Counted from the stretch's first letter, positions 37,791 to 51,457 are shown. The stretch is 64,000 nucleotides of DNA from Varanus komodoensis (GCF_004798865.1 NW_025335589.1:8181532-8245531); one strand, 5' to 3'. Numbers and translations: made by a program. Notes: generated from the sequence alone by a model not told the origin.

Positions 37791-40700
37791 ATACAAAAAG
37801 CCTACACAGACAAGTATTTTACATGAAGCAATACTGGGCGTACAATGGGTACAAAGAAATACCTAAAGATGCTATCTTCTGGATATTTAAACAGAGAAAA
37901 GTCCCACATGGCTGGCTGGGGAATGAGACAAGTTGTAGAACCGTTTTCTGTCGAAATATCTATAGAATTGTGCCCTAAAATTTTGAATAACTGATCCTAT
38001 CCATGCAGGGGGGTGGGGGACTGCTGCCTTATGCTAGGCTTTCTACTTCCAACAACCAGAGCCAGCTTACACCCACTCCCCTAGTCTAGCCCCTTCTGCT
38101 AACCTCTCAAATTAAACAGAAAAGCTGTAAAGCAGCAGGCTCTCAAATTAAAGCACACTTTATTTTCAAGGGTCTCCACACTTATAGGCTGACTTCCTGT
38201 CAGGAAGAGCTCCATTTCACTGCCTAGCCCAATCAGCAGGGAGCTCACAGAATTAAGTGCCAGTTGATATTACTTTGTTTTACATTTACCACCCATGAGA
38301 ATATTGTTCAAAGATTCAGTTAGAAAGCCAGCATGGTATCATCCTTCTGACTAGACTGCCAAACCGCAGGGTGTGCTCTCTTAGCAAAAAATTCACCTTA
38401 AATGGTCATGGGGGGGGGGGAGTTAAGACCTAGTGTGCGGGTGAAGCAACAGGATGCCTTGAAGTTGGGAGGGGGGTTTCTCTACCTAAATTATGACCTT
38501 TTAGTTCTTAACATCTGCGGTGAGATACTGTGACTTACATACAGTTGCTAAGCTAGTTTTCCACCTATAGACCTTCTTACTGAAGCCACGGAACTTTTAC
38601 ATACTAGAATAATGCAATTTTATCTCTCCCAGTACTGCTACTAAAACAATAAAGTTACATCTGAAGAAAACACATGCACATACCAAACAGTGCTCTGGAA
38701 CAGGCTGAATATGGATCTTCTCAGATGAACTTTGCAGCAGTCAGGCTATGAGTCTCTACATTAACTAAGATATGTGTAACATTTTACATGTTCATTCTGT
38801 TGAATATAAACATAGCTTTCCTCTTAGAGACAAAATGGTTCTGCACATTTTAAAAAGAAGCCACTTTTTTAAGAAACTAGGGCTGACCCTTCCAAGAAAC
38901 TCTTCCTAATTCTCAGAGTAATTTATCATGTTACCAGGGTTTTTTTTAATGACACAATGAACAATTAAATATGAGGGTTAATTTGGATTATTAAGAGCCA
39001 GGATGACATGTGTAACATGACAGAAGAGACAAGACACCCACCTCTGCCCTGTATTTGGTAGGAGGGAAAGGATAATGGGATCTAGCTTGACACTAGCAGA
39101 ACTGATCTTCTCAGAATTCAACCAGAAATTGAAAAGGTACATTCAGAAAGGTACACATGGGACAATTATAGCTGCAAGCAACCCCATTTCTTAAAAAGTA
39201 TTGCATTCGCCTCCATTCTCTATTTTGTGACAGACCATAAGAATTAGCACATTTCATCAACATTGGGAGTTGATATTTGTGACTATGTGGAACCAAATGA
39301 ACCATGGCATATTCCAAAGAAGCTAATTTAGCAATATGGTAAGAACATTCAGTTTCTGCCATAGAAGCACCCAAACAATGAAAATGGTTTTCTAGTACTC
39401 TGAACCATCAAACTAACACAACTTGGTAAAAAGTTATTTGCAGCACAGAGATTAAAGGAGAGATATTTTAAATGTCCAGTTTCAACAGCCTTTAAAACAA
39501 TCTCTCAGGTTTAGAAGAGAAAATTCCTCAAAGAAATTAACAGAAGAGTCAAGGATTCTACTGCAGTTGTAATTGAGTAGCAGGTGCCCCCTCCAAAAAG
39601 ACAAAAACTAGCAAAAGAGACAGGAGTTCCTGACCCTGTTCTTTTATGTGAAAAAGACATTTTGAATGTTTTAAAAAATAAACATGTTCACATACAAGTA
39701 AACAAGCACTTGGCCTTTGCATTTAACTGAGTATAAGACTTGGCCCATGGGGGTTCTGATGGGTTAGCCTAATTAAATAGATCTACAGTTTAAGGTGAAG
39801 GGTGCTGTGTGACTGAGTTTTGGCTTGAAACCCACATTTGCCTGAACCCATCTCTAACCAGAAGTATTAACAGTCAGGAATATCACATAGTCACTGCAGT
39901 GCAGTGCAGGATTGTCACAATATAGGAATAACAGACCGCATCTACACTGGGAAGGCAATAGCCCTATACTGTTAAAAATCCTAGTATAAGACTCAAGTTA
40001 CAAAAAGCTTCTGATTTGCTACCTTTTATTTTTAGGTGAACACACTAATGCCAAATTACACAAATCCAATCCTGGAATTCTCTATTAATTTAAATAGCTA
40101 ACTCTCACTTCTGAACCAGGAGAAATTTCATTACTAACCTACAGGTTTTGGAATTCTCATTGTTCTGAACAGCAAATCATGAACAACTGACTTGATTTGC
40201 TGATGGGTTATGAACTCTAACCCTAAAACATAGGTGGTCATTATTTGTGAACCCAGAAAACTGGATTGTTCACAAGTGGCTTCACCAGACTGCTGAGATG
40301 ACATATAAGAGTGGCACAATAACAAAAGCAAAGCAAACCAAAAAACTACTACAGTGCCAGAAAGTCATCTGGGATACAGGGGAGCAATGGGCAATGGAGG
40401 GAGGAAGCAAAGAACCCAGCAGTTGAGAAAATAAACCATGATGTGTTCAATTGTCTGCTGGACAATGGCCTGGATATGTCAACAAACCATGGGCTGAATA
40501 AACCAGTTGTTAGCATTAAAAGTGTCCAGGCATGTAGGAAGAGGCGCTGCCTCCTCCATCACAATTGTCATGTAATCCTTACCCTGCAGCTAAGCAATTA
40601 GCATTAACATCACAGCTTCCATTGGCTTTTAGAATACATTTTTAAACTAACTTTTTAAACACACTCACACACACACTTGAACGCTAACCACATCATTAAT

Positions 40701-41287
40701 GACATGCATAATAAGTTGATTTATGCAATCAAAATATTTGTACAGTATTTACCATTACTCTGCAGTGTACTAAAGATTAAAACCTTAAAAATATAGGAAA
40801 CATAAAAGTGCAAAACAATTTAAAACACTGAAGGACAAAATCCTAGGACCAGTTAAAACCTTGTCCTATACTGTCAAATGTCTAGGAGTAGAGGACAATC
40901 TTAACCTGACATTGAATGGATGATGTTGGCACCAGGCAGGCCTCTGTGCACACTTGGTGGCAGGGAGGGAACCACTAAGAAGCATCTTTCCAATACTGTT
41001 ATCCTTTGATAATTTTCTCTCACAGGAAATTATAGTTAATATGTATGGTGTTCATGTCAGGATAAGTTCTTTGTTAGATATTTCTTGCTGCACAGATTTC
41101 CACATGATCAGGAATGCTGGGAGCTGAAATTCAAACTATCAGGCATGGTAGCAGGGACTTCTGAGAGTTGAGTTCCCGAACATCTGGAGATTTAGCTTCT
41201 GTCTACTCCTAATTCCAATGATATGATTGAAGTTGTCTTGATCCACAGGCAAGTTTAACCATGTTTAGAACTTGGTAGCAACAAGAT

Positions 41288-42825
41288 CAGGGTCGGCAAT
41301 CCGCGGCTCTGGAGCCGCACGTGGCTCTTGAACCCCTCTGCTGTGGCTCCGCCGGCACAGCCTCTGATCTGCTCAAAGCTCCACTCAGGAACGCATTGCT
41401 AGCTAGTTAAGTAAATCAGCTAGTTAAGTAAATCGCTACATTCCTCTGCTTACGTCCATATATGCCCGCCCGCTCCTTGAGATCAGCGGAAGAGGCCCTT
41501 CTCTGGGAACCCTCCGTGAAGGAAATTAGGAGGGTAAGTACTCAGAGGAGGGCTTTCTCTGCGGCTTTCTCTATGGAATGCGCTCCCCAGAGAGGTCCAC
41601 CTAGTGCCGTCGTTATTTGTTTTTCGGCGCCAGGTGAAGACCTTTTTATTCAAATGTTATTTTAATTGTTAATATTATTTATTCATTTTATTCTTTGGCC
41701 GGGGCGACTTAATTTATATTGTTAATTTATATTGTTTTATTGAATTCTATTTATTTATGGTTTGTGAGCTGCCCCGAGGCTTCGGAGAATGGGGCGGCAT
41801 AGAAGTCCCCTAAATAAACAAACAAACAAACAAGCTTCCTGCAGGCTCTCGTGTTACACGAAACACTGCTGAAAAGATTCTCTTTGTCCCAATGTAATCT
41901 CCTTCATCTGAATATTAAAAGCTGCACTTGGGGCCTATCACAATTCACATCACTTGATCATTTATCTGCTAATCAGTCACTAAACATGCCTATATCTGGG
42001 ACCTGCGCTGATTTACTGAGCTTCCCCCCCCCCCCTCCAACCATGGATAAACCCGATGAAAAGAAAAGTTTTTAAAGAAAACCAAACGTTTAATGGTACG
42101 TAGGTAGATTCATTTGCTTTTACTGCTGATGAACTTATGGGGTTTGCTGTTTTATGCGTGCAGCCCTTTAGCACTGACTTTGACTCTGCAGGAAGCTGTT
42201 CTCCTATTCAAAATATATGAAAGGAGTCCTACTAGTTTATAATGTAAGATTAAAAATAACAGTATTTAGTGAGTGAACAAGAGCTGCAGCTAAATCATAA
42301 TGAAGATATAGATCTACTTCTTTGTTTTATAAGATTCCTATAAAAATTCCAGCAACATTATTACATTGGGAGAGGGATGTTTGTTCTATATTTCACCACA
42401 TGATAAAAGGATGAGGGCACACAGAAGCAGATGGCATTTTTGGTTTGCTGCAGGTGGCATGTTTGGTTTGCTGCTAGTGGATAATATAAGTTCAGCTTTT
42501 TATTTCATAAATATGAGGAGGACTCAGATAGACATTGAGTATTTTATTTGAAAGTAACCTTCAACCCAGTGTCTTTTTTTTTTCGGAGTTCAAAATGTTT
42601 TTGTTGCATGCAGAAATAAAATTTTGCTTTCTCTGTAGCAGTTCATTGATTTCATAAATGCAACACACTATAGTTTTTTTATACATAGCATAAAGGTAAA
42701 AAACAATATATGCAGTGTTATCTTCATTTTAGATGTCAAAAGGGTTTTGCAGCTCCCGGTGTTTTCTTTTCTGTGGGAAATGGGTCCAAATGGCTCTTTG
42801 AGTGTTAAAAGTTTGCCGACCCCAG
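41288..42825. mobile_element. hAT DNA transposon remnant
   Basis: Left end CAGGGTCGGCAATCCGCGGC, TCTGGAGCCGCACGTGGCTC; right end GGTCCAAATGGCTCTTTGAG, TGTTAAAAGTTTGCCGACCC. The facing GGTCGGCAA ends and the 'gagccgcacgtggctc' start are typical of a hAT family common in amniotes. A LINE tail (41457-41833) lies inside. Part of the interior near 42043-42075 reads MDKPDEKKSF, possibly the start of an old transposase, followed at once by a stop. No convincing 8-bp target duplication was found. The element is deleted and inactive. Confidence 0.75.
41457..41833 (+). mobile_element. LINE 3' end (L2/CR1-like) nested in hAT
   Basis: Starts in the end of the LINE's protein (ARSLRSAEEALL, then RRAFSA, ending LFIQMLF after a frame shift; relatives read TFLF near here). 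It continues through a short untranslated region (GTGAGCTGCCCCGAGGCTTC, GGAGAATGGGGCGGCATAGA) to AAATAAACAAACAAACAAAC. It identifies the family to which the five minus-strand tails belong. 5'-truncated. Confidence 0.8.
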
Positions 42826-42834
42826 ATCTTCTTT

Positions 42835-42903
42835 CATTTCAATAGAAATTCAATAGATATTCAATATTCAATAGATATTCAATAGATATTCTTTCATTTC
42901 AAT
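42835..42903 (+). repeat. AT-rich tandem array of 'ttcaatagata'
   Basis: Four to five imperfect units of TTCAATAGATA lie between two copies of TTTCATTTCAAT. It sits directly after the right end of the hAT remnant. Confidence 0.85.
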
Positions 42904-45900
42904 CACTGCTAGGGCAAAAGCATGGAAGAAAATGGCAGTTTTTAAATTTGTGCTTTCTAATAGAACTGGAATTTTATGTTTTTATGGTCTTCAGGGAATG
43001 GTGTTTATTCCAAATCAGATAATCTGAAGTTAAATGATGTGACATTATATAAAAATCTGTGAGTTTGCACATGCATGTGTGCATATACATGTTCGTTTGT
43101 TTCTTAGATCCCTGGGCAACATAGGAATTAGAAACTCATATTCCAAGGAATTCTGTTCATTATTTTATAGAATCCTGAAAACAGCCATTTTAATGTTGGT
43201 GAACAGGTAGGTTGTACTGACACAAATGATCTCACAGCCCTTTCTGTCAGCCTTGTACCTTCCATTTGATTTTCTACTTAGAAAGGTTTTAAATGCATAT
43301 GAAACACTCAAGATAATCATTTTAGTGCAGACAGTATTTCAAAATACTGCATTTAAATAAGCCTCTGTGCAATAAATTCAAGAAAATAGCTTGGTTAATA
43401 GATCTGATAAATAAATAATTGTACACAAGGGAAAGGTCAGTTGTGTAATGCACACTTTAATCTGTACATGCAATTCTACAAAATTCACTAGGTTTTTGTT
43501 TTGTTTCTTCCAGCAAGGTTTGACCATGCCTTGAGAAGGATGTCAAAGCACATAAATGACTATACATATATTCAGGACATGATTCATCCAAAACAAACAT
43601 CAACCTGAAATTTCATTGTTTTGGCTCGTTTAATTAGTTGAACAGGAAGCTGGGCCAGACTAGATGGTGCTTCTCGTTTCAATGTACTGTATGCATTTCT
43701 GATAAATGGGAAAAGAATAGATGACCTGGCAGAAGGCTCAGACAATAACATGTGATTTACAGGACATAAATGCAGCTACTATAAGATTTATCTGACAGCC
43801 CTCTACGATAGTGGACTGTTGAGTATCCAATGGAATGATTTCTAGTCTTGAAAGTCTACTACTGAGTAGCCATACACATTATTTATTTATTAGATGTTTT
43901 GGGTTGAAACCATTTTTAAATGATGCACTTCACAATGCTCAGCCATAAATTTAGCTTTAAACTCTGGAGGGGAGGTAGTGTTATTGGAATGTATGTCAGA
44001 CTGAATTAGGATGAGCAACACAATGCTTTCATAAAGTGGCCTTGAATGCAACGCTGATTTGTTCAAAAATGATATTAATGTCAAATAAGCAAGAACACTT
44101 TTCGTTAATATTAAATGCAGAATTGCTTTATATTGATAGGAAGGTAAGCATTTAGTCTTAGAATTTAGTATTGATTAAAAACTGCTTAAGGATGTTTAGA
44201 TAGTTTTGTACATCCAGCTGGGTTGTTAGGCAGAGTAAGCAGTACTGTCTTAAGCAACATGACATTTTGCACGTACCAAGAAGAAAAAAAAAATCAGGCA
44301 CTAGGAACTGCAATGAACATGTAGGTGGCAGCAAAATACTTGGAACTAAATGGATATTTGCGGTACTCCAATACAGGCTGTTGGGAACTTCAGAAAAAAG
44401 ACTTTGCTTTGTTTTCATCAAGTGGCATGTACCATGAGCGTTTGGAAATGTATACGCTAGGCAAAACTTAACAGTGAAATAAAGCTAACATTTATTAATA
44501 AAAATTAAGAGAATAATCATAATGATCAGATATGTATCACAAAAGGAATTAATCAGACAAGTACTATAATTCAAATTCATGTATGACAAATTTGTAAAGT
44601 TTTAAATCATCCCACAGATGTTTACTTGTAAGTGTACTGTATTATTTATGTGATTAAAAACTAGTTTTCTGACCTGATCTTTCGATCTTTGGCACACCAT
44701 CTCTTCTTTAAAAATTAATTAAAATTTTAGCAAGAGGGTCACTTCACTTCCCACCCTATCCTGGTCCCACAAAAAGAAAAAAATCAATCAAACTCAACCC
44801 CATCTCCTCCCAGTATCTGTAAAATGTCGAGGTGAAATTCAATTTCGTATCTCTCAAGCTTTCATGTAGCAACAGACAGTTTACCTCTTAAGAAAATAAA
44901 TCACTTCTGTGATTGCCATACTGACCTCTTTGAATTAGGAAAATTCAGAGTGAAAAATGTAATTATCACACCAGATCAAATCTGTATACATCTGGAGCTA
45001 ATTTCTGCAGCATTTCTAACACCTCTATTGCACAGCCTGAAAAATATTACAGCTACTCTTTGTATTAACTGATGTTATCATATCTATACACTAGATTAGT
45101 TAATTTCAACTATTTCTTAGAGAACAATGTATTTCATTGCTACCATCTCAAATAACCCACTGCCATATTCTACATTTGATTAGATTACCATTAAGCAGAA
45201 ATGTGACATATATGACAAATAGGCACATTAGAGCATGTCATTTATTCTGTTTTAGATTACATCAGCACCTACAATGTCCAATGTGGAGAGTCCTGACACA
45301 AGCAATTCCCAACCTATAATTTCCTTCCTTTTTAAAACCACAGTAAAAGGTATGCTACTGAAGTAGATTACAAAGTTTAAGCTAACAGCCACCATTTTAA
45401 CTCAGTTTTTACATATTGAACAAGTTCAAAAGGCAAGTTGAATAATTTTAAAGTACCATTTCCTTAGATGATACAAATATTAAAAAATGTTGTCTTGGAA
45501 AGCAAGAGTTATACCTAGCCTAGAAATCAAGATTTATTTGTTTATATTAAGTAGACCCTAACAAGCTTGTATGTGTTTCTTGAAGAAACAGAAATAGTGT
45601 CAACATGGTTCTGACCACATCACTGAATAATAAGCCCACTAGAAGTATAACTGCTCTTCAGTAGTTCATTGTAGAAATCCATTAGGTGTAATCTCCAGAA
45701 GTAATTGTTTTTATTGCACTTTATTGTCAATGCAGGTTATTGATTTTTCACACCTTCTATGATTCTTTCATTTGTATTCATGAAATGTCTATCAGCACAG
45801 TCTAAATACATTTGGCAATATAGGCACTAAAACGAATAAATCGATGTAAAAAAACATTAATTTTGCATTATCCTTATTCGTCAGGCAAGTAAACCATAAG

Positions 45901-46392
45901 GGCTTTAAATGAAGGTCAAAGGTTTTGAAATGGGTCAAAACCCTTGACCTCTAGACCAATAACCTTCCCATTAAAAAAGGCTATTTTAAAGTTTTAAGTA
46001 GGGGAATTTACTACCAGGAAGGTATCATTTTTAAAAGACCAAAACGAAAAGCTCAATAGAGACCTCCTATGTAATTACAATGGAGAAAAATAGGAGGTGA
46101 GTAAAGTGCAGTTATTTGATCTATTGTATTCTATTTGTTGACAACTCTAATTTTTCAGATTAGATTTTCTGTTAATCAAAATGAAATTTGCTTTTCAAAA
46201 CAGCAGATATTTTGTGTTTCACAAATCAGAAAACAATTCAAATCGTTGAAAATTGTGACTTTTTCTTCAAATACACAGGACAATTAGAATGAAATGTTGT
46301 GTACTTCGCTAGTTACATGTTTAGAACCCTGTGGTACTCACTGAAAATTCTATCTAAAATTTTATTTAATTAGTATTCTGTTTGTATGTTCA

Positions 46393-46466
46393 ATTTATTT
46401 ATTTATTTATTTAAAACATTTCTATGCCACCCCCATCGCAACAAAGCCTCGGGGAGGCTCACAAAA
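46393..46466 (-). mobile_element. LINE 3' tail, very short
   Basis: TTTATTTATTTATTTATTTA, AAACATTTCTATGCCACCCC, CATCGCAACAAAGCCTCGGG and GAGGCTCACA. The same tail as at 37651 but only about 75 bases long. Confidence 0.7.
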
Positions 46467-46789
46467 CAAGTCTGTTTACATCAGAATGGGCATTGCAGGT
46501 GTAATACTACATACATTCAAAAATTGTATTTGATTATTTGCTAAATGTAAAGTTAATAAAATGTATATATCCCATTATTATTACAATATAATAAAAGTAA
46601 AAAACCAAGAATTCAATACATTCTCTTATCTGATCAGATGTAATAATGCAGTCCCTATAAAGTAGGAATGAGCAATTTGTGGCTCTCAACTTCCACATTC
46701 ACACTGCTAATATGGACTAGAACTGATAGGGGATGTAGACCAAATTATCCAGAGGACCACAAGTTGCCTACCCCTATTGCAAAGCATCA

Positions 46790-46860
46790 TTCCCCACTGT
46801 GGCTTCTTCCAGATGTGCTGGACTACAATTCCAGTCATATCCAACCAGCATGGCTCAAGT
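46790..46860 (+). mobile_element. MITE-like relic
   Basis: GGCTTCTTCCAGATGTGCTG, GACTACAATTCCAGTCATAT, CCAACCAGCATGGCTC. Resembles the 'ccagatgt.ttggactacaactcccatca' MITE group. Ends unclear. Confidence 0.45.
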
Positions 46861-47130
46861 AGAGCATGTTGTCGCCTAAGCAAGTATGTTTCATGATCAG
46901 TTGATTTCCTTTTACTAGAAAAGGCAAGAGGAAAGAGAGAGAAAAGAAAGGAGCAGACACAGAAAGCAGCAAAGGAGGAGGAGGAGGTCATCCCATGGTA
47001 CAGGTTGAGGTTAAAGGAAGATTCAAAAGGGTCATAGACCACTACTCTGATGCATAATTGCAATAGACTCTAGTTATAAAGGATTTTGGTTTAACAGTAT
47101 CAGCTCACTCTCAAGTTAACGGTAACCTAC

Positions 47131-47192
47131 CTGAGAACAAAGTAGCATGACCAACTCCACAACCGAACTACTAGATTTCATGCATACAAGAC
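47131..47192 (-). CDS. LRBA: LRBA internal exon, SLVCMKSSSS
   Basis: Seen: 62 bases on the minus strand between acceptor TATTTTAG and donor GTAGGT. With one base from the upstream exon it reads SLVCMKSSSSVVELVMLLCS then Q, ending on a complete codon. Known: the run VVELVMLLCSQEWQNSIQKN is a conserved LRBA/NBEA block, and here its second half sits in the exon at 27856-27920, about 19 kb downstream. The exon is short but is supported by exact phase joins on both sides and by typical splice sites. The peptide is probably a helix of the alpha-solenoid region preceding the PH-BEACH module. Confidence 0.94.
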
Positions 47193-50100
47193 CTAAAATA
47201 AAAAGAGAAAATGGAATTTAGTGATCCACTTAAGACTTATTATGTCTCACATGTTTAGTACCTACTGAAAATTCTATCTGAAATTCTATTGCTTATTATC
47301 TCTGTATTGGCAGTATGATTTAAATTAACAAAACAAGAACCTTATCAATTCATTTTGCGTTAGCAACCAAATGCTAATGTATCCATATAAAAAGTGCTTA
47401 AAGCAGGCACCAGTTTTTACTGCTGCCATGAGTAATTTTGATATAAAATGATCCCTTGTGCTACTTAACTGACATTACACAAATATTTGTGTTTCAAGTT
47501 AATAAAAGCATACATAGCATATGGTATATTGATTTATAGTACTTACATTTCTTCACCTTGGAATGGATTGATCATTATATATGCAGAGAAGGGAAATGGC
47601 TCTATGACCTTTGCTTTCTCCATTGAGCTCTCTCCCTTCAGCCCTCCAGCTATCAATCAAGTTTCCATTTTGTTTCATGGCAGCAGACATCCCAAACACT
47701 CTTATTAGTACTTTGACCCTTGACCCTCACCTAAACCTTACAGGGGCGGGGGAGTGCAGGGAGTAACCTATACATTTGTGATCAGTTTATAAACTAATTT
47801 GGCTATTACTAGCAATTCACACTTCACGTTAATTCCATGGTATAACATGAAAAGATGTTATAATGGACAAAGATGGTGGAGGCTTTTTGACTAACCTGTA
47901 CTTCAATATACTGGGAAGTGTTTTGTTGCTTCTGTTTAAGATCAATAAAACTATAAAAGCTTACTAAACTAGCAACATTAAATTCTTAGTTGAATAGAAA
48001 AAATATATTGGCAGAAGAACTGAATCCCAAGGAAGACCATTTCCTTCTTTTACTTAGGGGGACTTTTACTTGTGCCTAAACAACAGTCACAACAGTGTTG
48101 CCCTACTCGAATCCAAACCAAGTTCAGAAATGGCCCGTGCACAACGCTACACAACATAATCTCCTTATCTCTTCTTCTGTCTAATTAGAATAAAAACTTT
48201 CTCATCAAACCATTTTGGAAGGTGATGTAAACATGTAATAGTTCATGTTAGAAAGAATATCTGAAATGAATTTGGTAGTCACAGAATTTGCCCCACATTA
48301 CCAAGAAATCGTTCTGTGAAATGGCTTGAAGCACATAATACACAGAAAAATTATCACTGTTTATAAGCTGATTGCTACCAAATTCTTAAGAATGTTTCTA
48401 TCTGGTATTCTACCAGAGTCAAATAAGGAAATATGGTTTAGTAATCCAGTTTCAAATAGACACTGCTATGTGCATCAAAGTATAATACATCTTTATCCAA
48501 CACTGATGTCTACTCTTGCTACTTAGGCCTTTTAAACAGGCTTCCTAGTGTTGTCCTTTCAAATGAAAAACCCATGGCTATTTTTCTAAATACATTACAA
48601 AAGCTTGTGCTTTTCAATGTTCCCCTATGGAAGACTCCAGGGGCATTGTGCAATTTAACAGGAGAACCATAGAAACTTGACATCTATATAGGAAATGAGC
48701 ATCAAAATTGATAAGGGAAAAAAGAATAGTTTCAGTGATTATGTAATTTAAAAATATCTTGTAGGAAAAAGGTACAAACCTTTGAAATCTAATTGTCTAC
48801 TTCACAAATCATTTCTGCCTCCTAATGCTCTGCCCAAAAGAACAGCAACTGCCCTCTCCACTTATAAGGCAATTCTCTCTGTAAATCAGTCTCAGATGTT
48901 CAAGGGTACTGCATGTTTCCTGCTTTCCTGTTTCTCTAGCACTGCCTTTTCCTATGTTTTTCTACTCTACAAACAGTGTTTCCTGAACTTCTACATTCAG
49001 TTTTTCTTAATCTTTCATTTTGCAAAATACTGGAGTGAACCTCCTCTCAACTGCTTTGTTATTAAAACTACACAGTAGCTTAAGTTCTCAACTTGATACA
49101 GCTCACTGCTTTAACCTTTACAATTGACAGTGCACTAGATCACCAAGACATTAGGCTGCTTGACAAGCAATGCTGAATACATTTATCCTGTTTAACATTA
49201 GAACAAAACCTGTCTTATCAGATGCTGGAAAACGTTTTGCTCTTAAAAGGCACTAAGTTGTGCATTAGTCAAAAAGGAACAGAGGAACTGGTTTTGGCTA
49301 ATACTATTCTATTTGGGGCACAGGACAGAATGACAGTGCTTCAGACAATGTTCAAGCACAATGTCATTCATCAGTGGAATAGAACTGTTGTTAGAGGTGC
49401 TGCATCTCATCTTTGCCAATGTTAAAACTAGGATATTCAATATCTGGGTTATATCCAGAAATGTGAATCAAATCTAATGCTACCTGGTGTCACCCAATAC
49501 TAAGCTGATCTTCACCTCCTACAATTTATTGGTTCTTACATGAAGAGTGATAACTTGGCATTGACCACCCAGTCACAAATACCTTCTTAAAGAAGGTACT
49601 TGAGAGGATTGTAGTGGGGCAGCAGGCACCCATCAAAGATACTCATCATATAGACCCATTCAATCTGTTTCAACCTTGTTGTGGGTCTTAATTAGCTTTG
49701 ATCACCCTCCTGGATAACTTTTACCAAAGGAGGGATGAGGTCATGTTGATCTTGTTAATTCTGCCCCATCTCAAAAATCCTTGAGTTAATCATCAGCTCC
49801 TTGGCAACTAAGCTATGTGGTTCTTCTGCAGGATGCCATTTTGCCTCCAGTGCTATTTATCATCTATGTGAAACCACTGAGCAGTCATTGGGGATCTGAT
49901 GCCAAGTGTCATCAATATGCTGGTGTCACACAGCTCTTTCTCCCTGTGACATCTGAATCAAGTGTTAGTAGATTGTGCAAGCAATGACTCAGTGCCTAGA
50001 CTAAGTGATGGGCCACATGAGAGCAGTAAGCTGAAGCTGAATGCTGAAGAACAGAAGCCATGTGGGTGAGTGGTTCCTGGAACTAGGAGATAGGCTCATT

Positions 50101-51323
50101 AACAGTTCTGGGCTTAGATGTACTAGTGATGTCAAGACTGGATTACTCCACTGCACTCTATGTGAGGCTACCTTTAAGGCTGGTCTGGAAGTTGGAGCTA
50201 TTGGAGAATAGCTCCAGTTTAGATGGAGCTGCAGTTCAGATGTTATTAGGGGCTATTCCATTTCAGCATGTAGCTCCTTTACTGAGATGTAAAGTTTAAA
50301 CATTAAACCCAGAGCAAGTTTAAGGTTTCTGTACTAGTGTACAATCCTTAAACCACTTGATACCACGAACCAAGAGAGGTTCTGCTCTTTAACCTACCTG
50401 CCCAGTCTCTGTGGTCATTAGAGCACAGGTCCCTAGTAATTATATATGGACATATGGCCCAGATGGAGTCCTCCTAGGAAACAGTATTCAATGTAGCAGC
50501 TTCACTTCTGTGAAATATCTAGCCTCTGGAGATCAGGCACACATCAATATTGCATTGTTTGCATGAGTTCTTCCTGAACTAAACAGTTACAGCTTTATTA
50601 ATTTTGTTTTTTAGGTTTCTCTTTGTTTTTAGGATTCCTCTTTTATTGTAGACTTTTCAGTGATCACCGTACCAGCATATAAAGCAGAATATAAAAGTTT
50701 TAAAATAAATATCCACTGATTGGGGGCAAGAGCTTCCCTATCAGATACATTGTTTGACCCATTGTCTAGAAGGGCTGTAAAATGAAGGCACTGAACCTAG
50801 GAGACTGATTTACTTACAACATTTAAAATAAATGTTTGATATAATTGTGCTGCAGCAGATTCTAAGAAAAAGATAAAAATAATGACTGACTCTGAAAAGG
50901 ACAGATCCAGAATAGGAACAAGAAGACATGGGTTCGGTTAGGGCATTTAAATGGCTGAAAATACTGGGATATCTTGGCCAAATGTGTGGTCCTACAGCTC
51001 ATGGATTTTTCCACATTCTCCAGTTCTTACTGCAGCTCTTTGTACATCATGAAACCTGCACCGAAAAACTGGAACTGGCATTAGGGCGTGCAGTAGGTAC
51101 AACTCCTTTATAATCTACATCAAAGACTTCTTATGTAAGCATGCTAGCTGAGAAAATAGAAAACTAATAGTAGTGCTCTCATCTGATCTGAAAATTTCTT
51201 AAATATTTTTCTCTGCCTAAAAATTAACATGAAAAGTGCTCATTCTCCAATTCCAACATTTAATCATTTTTGTTTAAATATAAGAATCCTTAACTTTAGA
51301 AAGTATTGAAAAGGGAAACTTAC
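47193..51323 (-). other. LRBA intron, about 4.1 kb
   Basis: Its middle to downstream part is a decayed LINE (about 49510-50710). 47200-49500 is AT-rich without recognisable features. A short frame at 50928-51113 has no family motif. Confidence 0.8.
49510..50710 (+). mobile_element. L2-like LINE remnant, RT to 3' end
   Basis: Broken frames carry, in order: CTTGAGAGGATTGTAGTGGG (LERIV.G), TATGTGAAACCACTGAGCAG (YVKPLS), CATCAATATGCTGGTGTCAC (HQYAGVT, a decayed YADDT active site), AAGCTGAAGCTGAATGCTGA (KLKLNAE), ACTGGATTACTCCACTGCAC (the LDY.TAL block) and TTCCATTTCAGCATGTAGCT (the thumb and C-terminal region). The order matches an L2/CR1-type reverse transcriptase. About 1.2 kb survives. It is old: the second catalytic motif has lost Asp-Asp and several stops are present. 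Confidence 0.72.
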
Positions 51324-51457
51324 TTGTACCTTCTATCAGTAGCTCTTGCCCGTGGCTACCCAAAAGTGTACGAGAAAGAAAAGGCGCAAAGTCCACAAAT
51401 ATCTCCCTCAAAAGAGGGGCAGCTTTTTCCAGAGCATGCTCAAGCCTCTCTGTAATG
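51324..51457 (-). CDS. LRBA: LRBA internal exon, [16 protein letters not shown] helical block
   Basis: Seen: 134 bases on the minus strand after acceptor CTCTTAG. After one base completing Ser it reads [20 protein letters not shown], then [20 protein letters not shown] and IEGT, with donor GTAAGT. The acceptor was set by the protein. A nearer-looking AG (TTACAGAG) lies 8 bases inside the exon, and using it would lose the SITE residues. Known: this block is strongly conserved in LRBA and NBEA and belongs to the helical part upstream of the PH-like and BEACH domains. The phase fits the Ser-rich exon upstream and the SLVCMKSSSS exon downstream. No oddity in reading frame. Confidence 0.95.

Larger units (their letters stand above)
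27921..47130 (-). other. LRBA intron, about 19 kb
   Basis: Holds a GC-rich MITE (29485-30052), a CR1 piece reversed (30458-30640) and one forward (35888-36049), a MIR-like SINE (36797-37044), two LINE tails (37651-37790, 46393-46466), a hAT remnant with a LINE tail inside (41288-42825), short tandem repeats and MITE-like relics (46790-46860 and others). I recognise nothing reliable in 31200-35880, 38000-41000 and 43000-46390, apart from scattered words such as ACCATG and CTGGACTACAA that hint at very old DNA transposons. Confidence 0.8.

Noticed and set aside
609-47130. MAB21L2 in an LRBA intron
   Set aside because: No frame with its protein was found; its host intron must lie outside this window.
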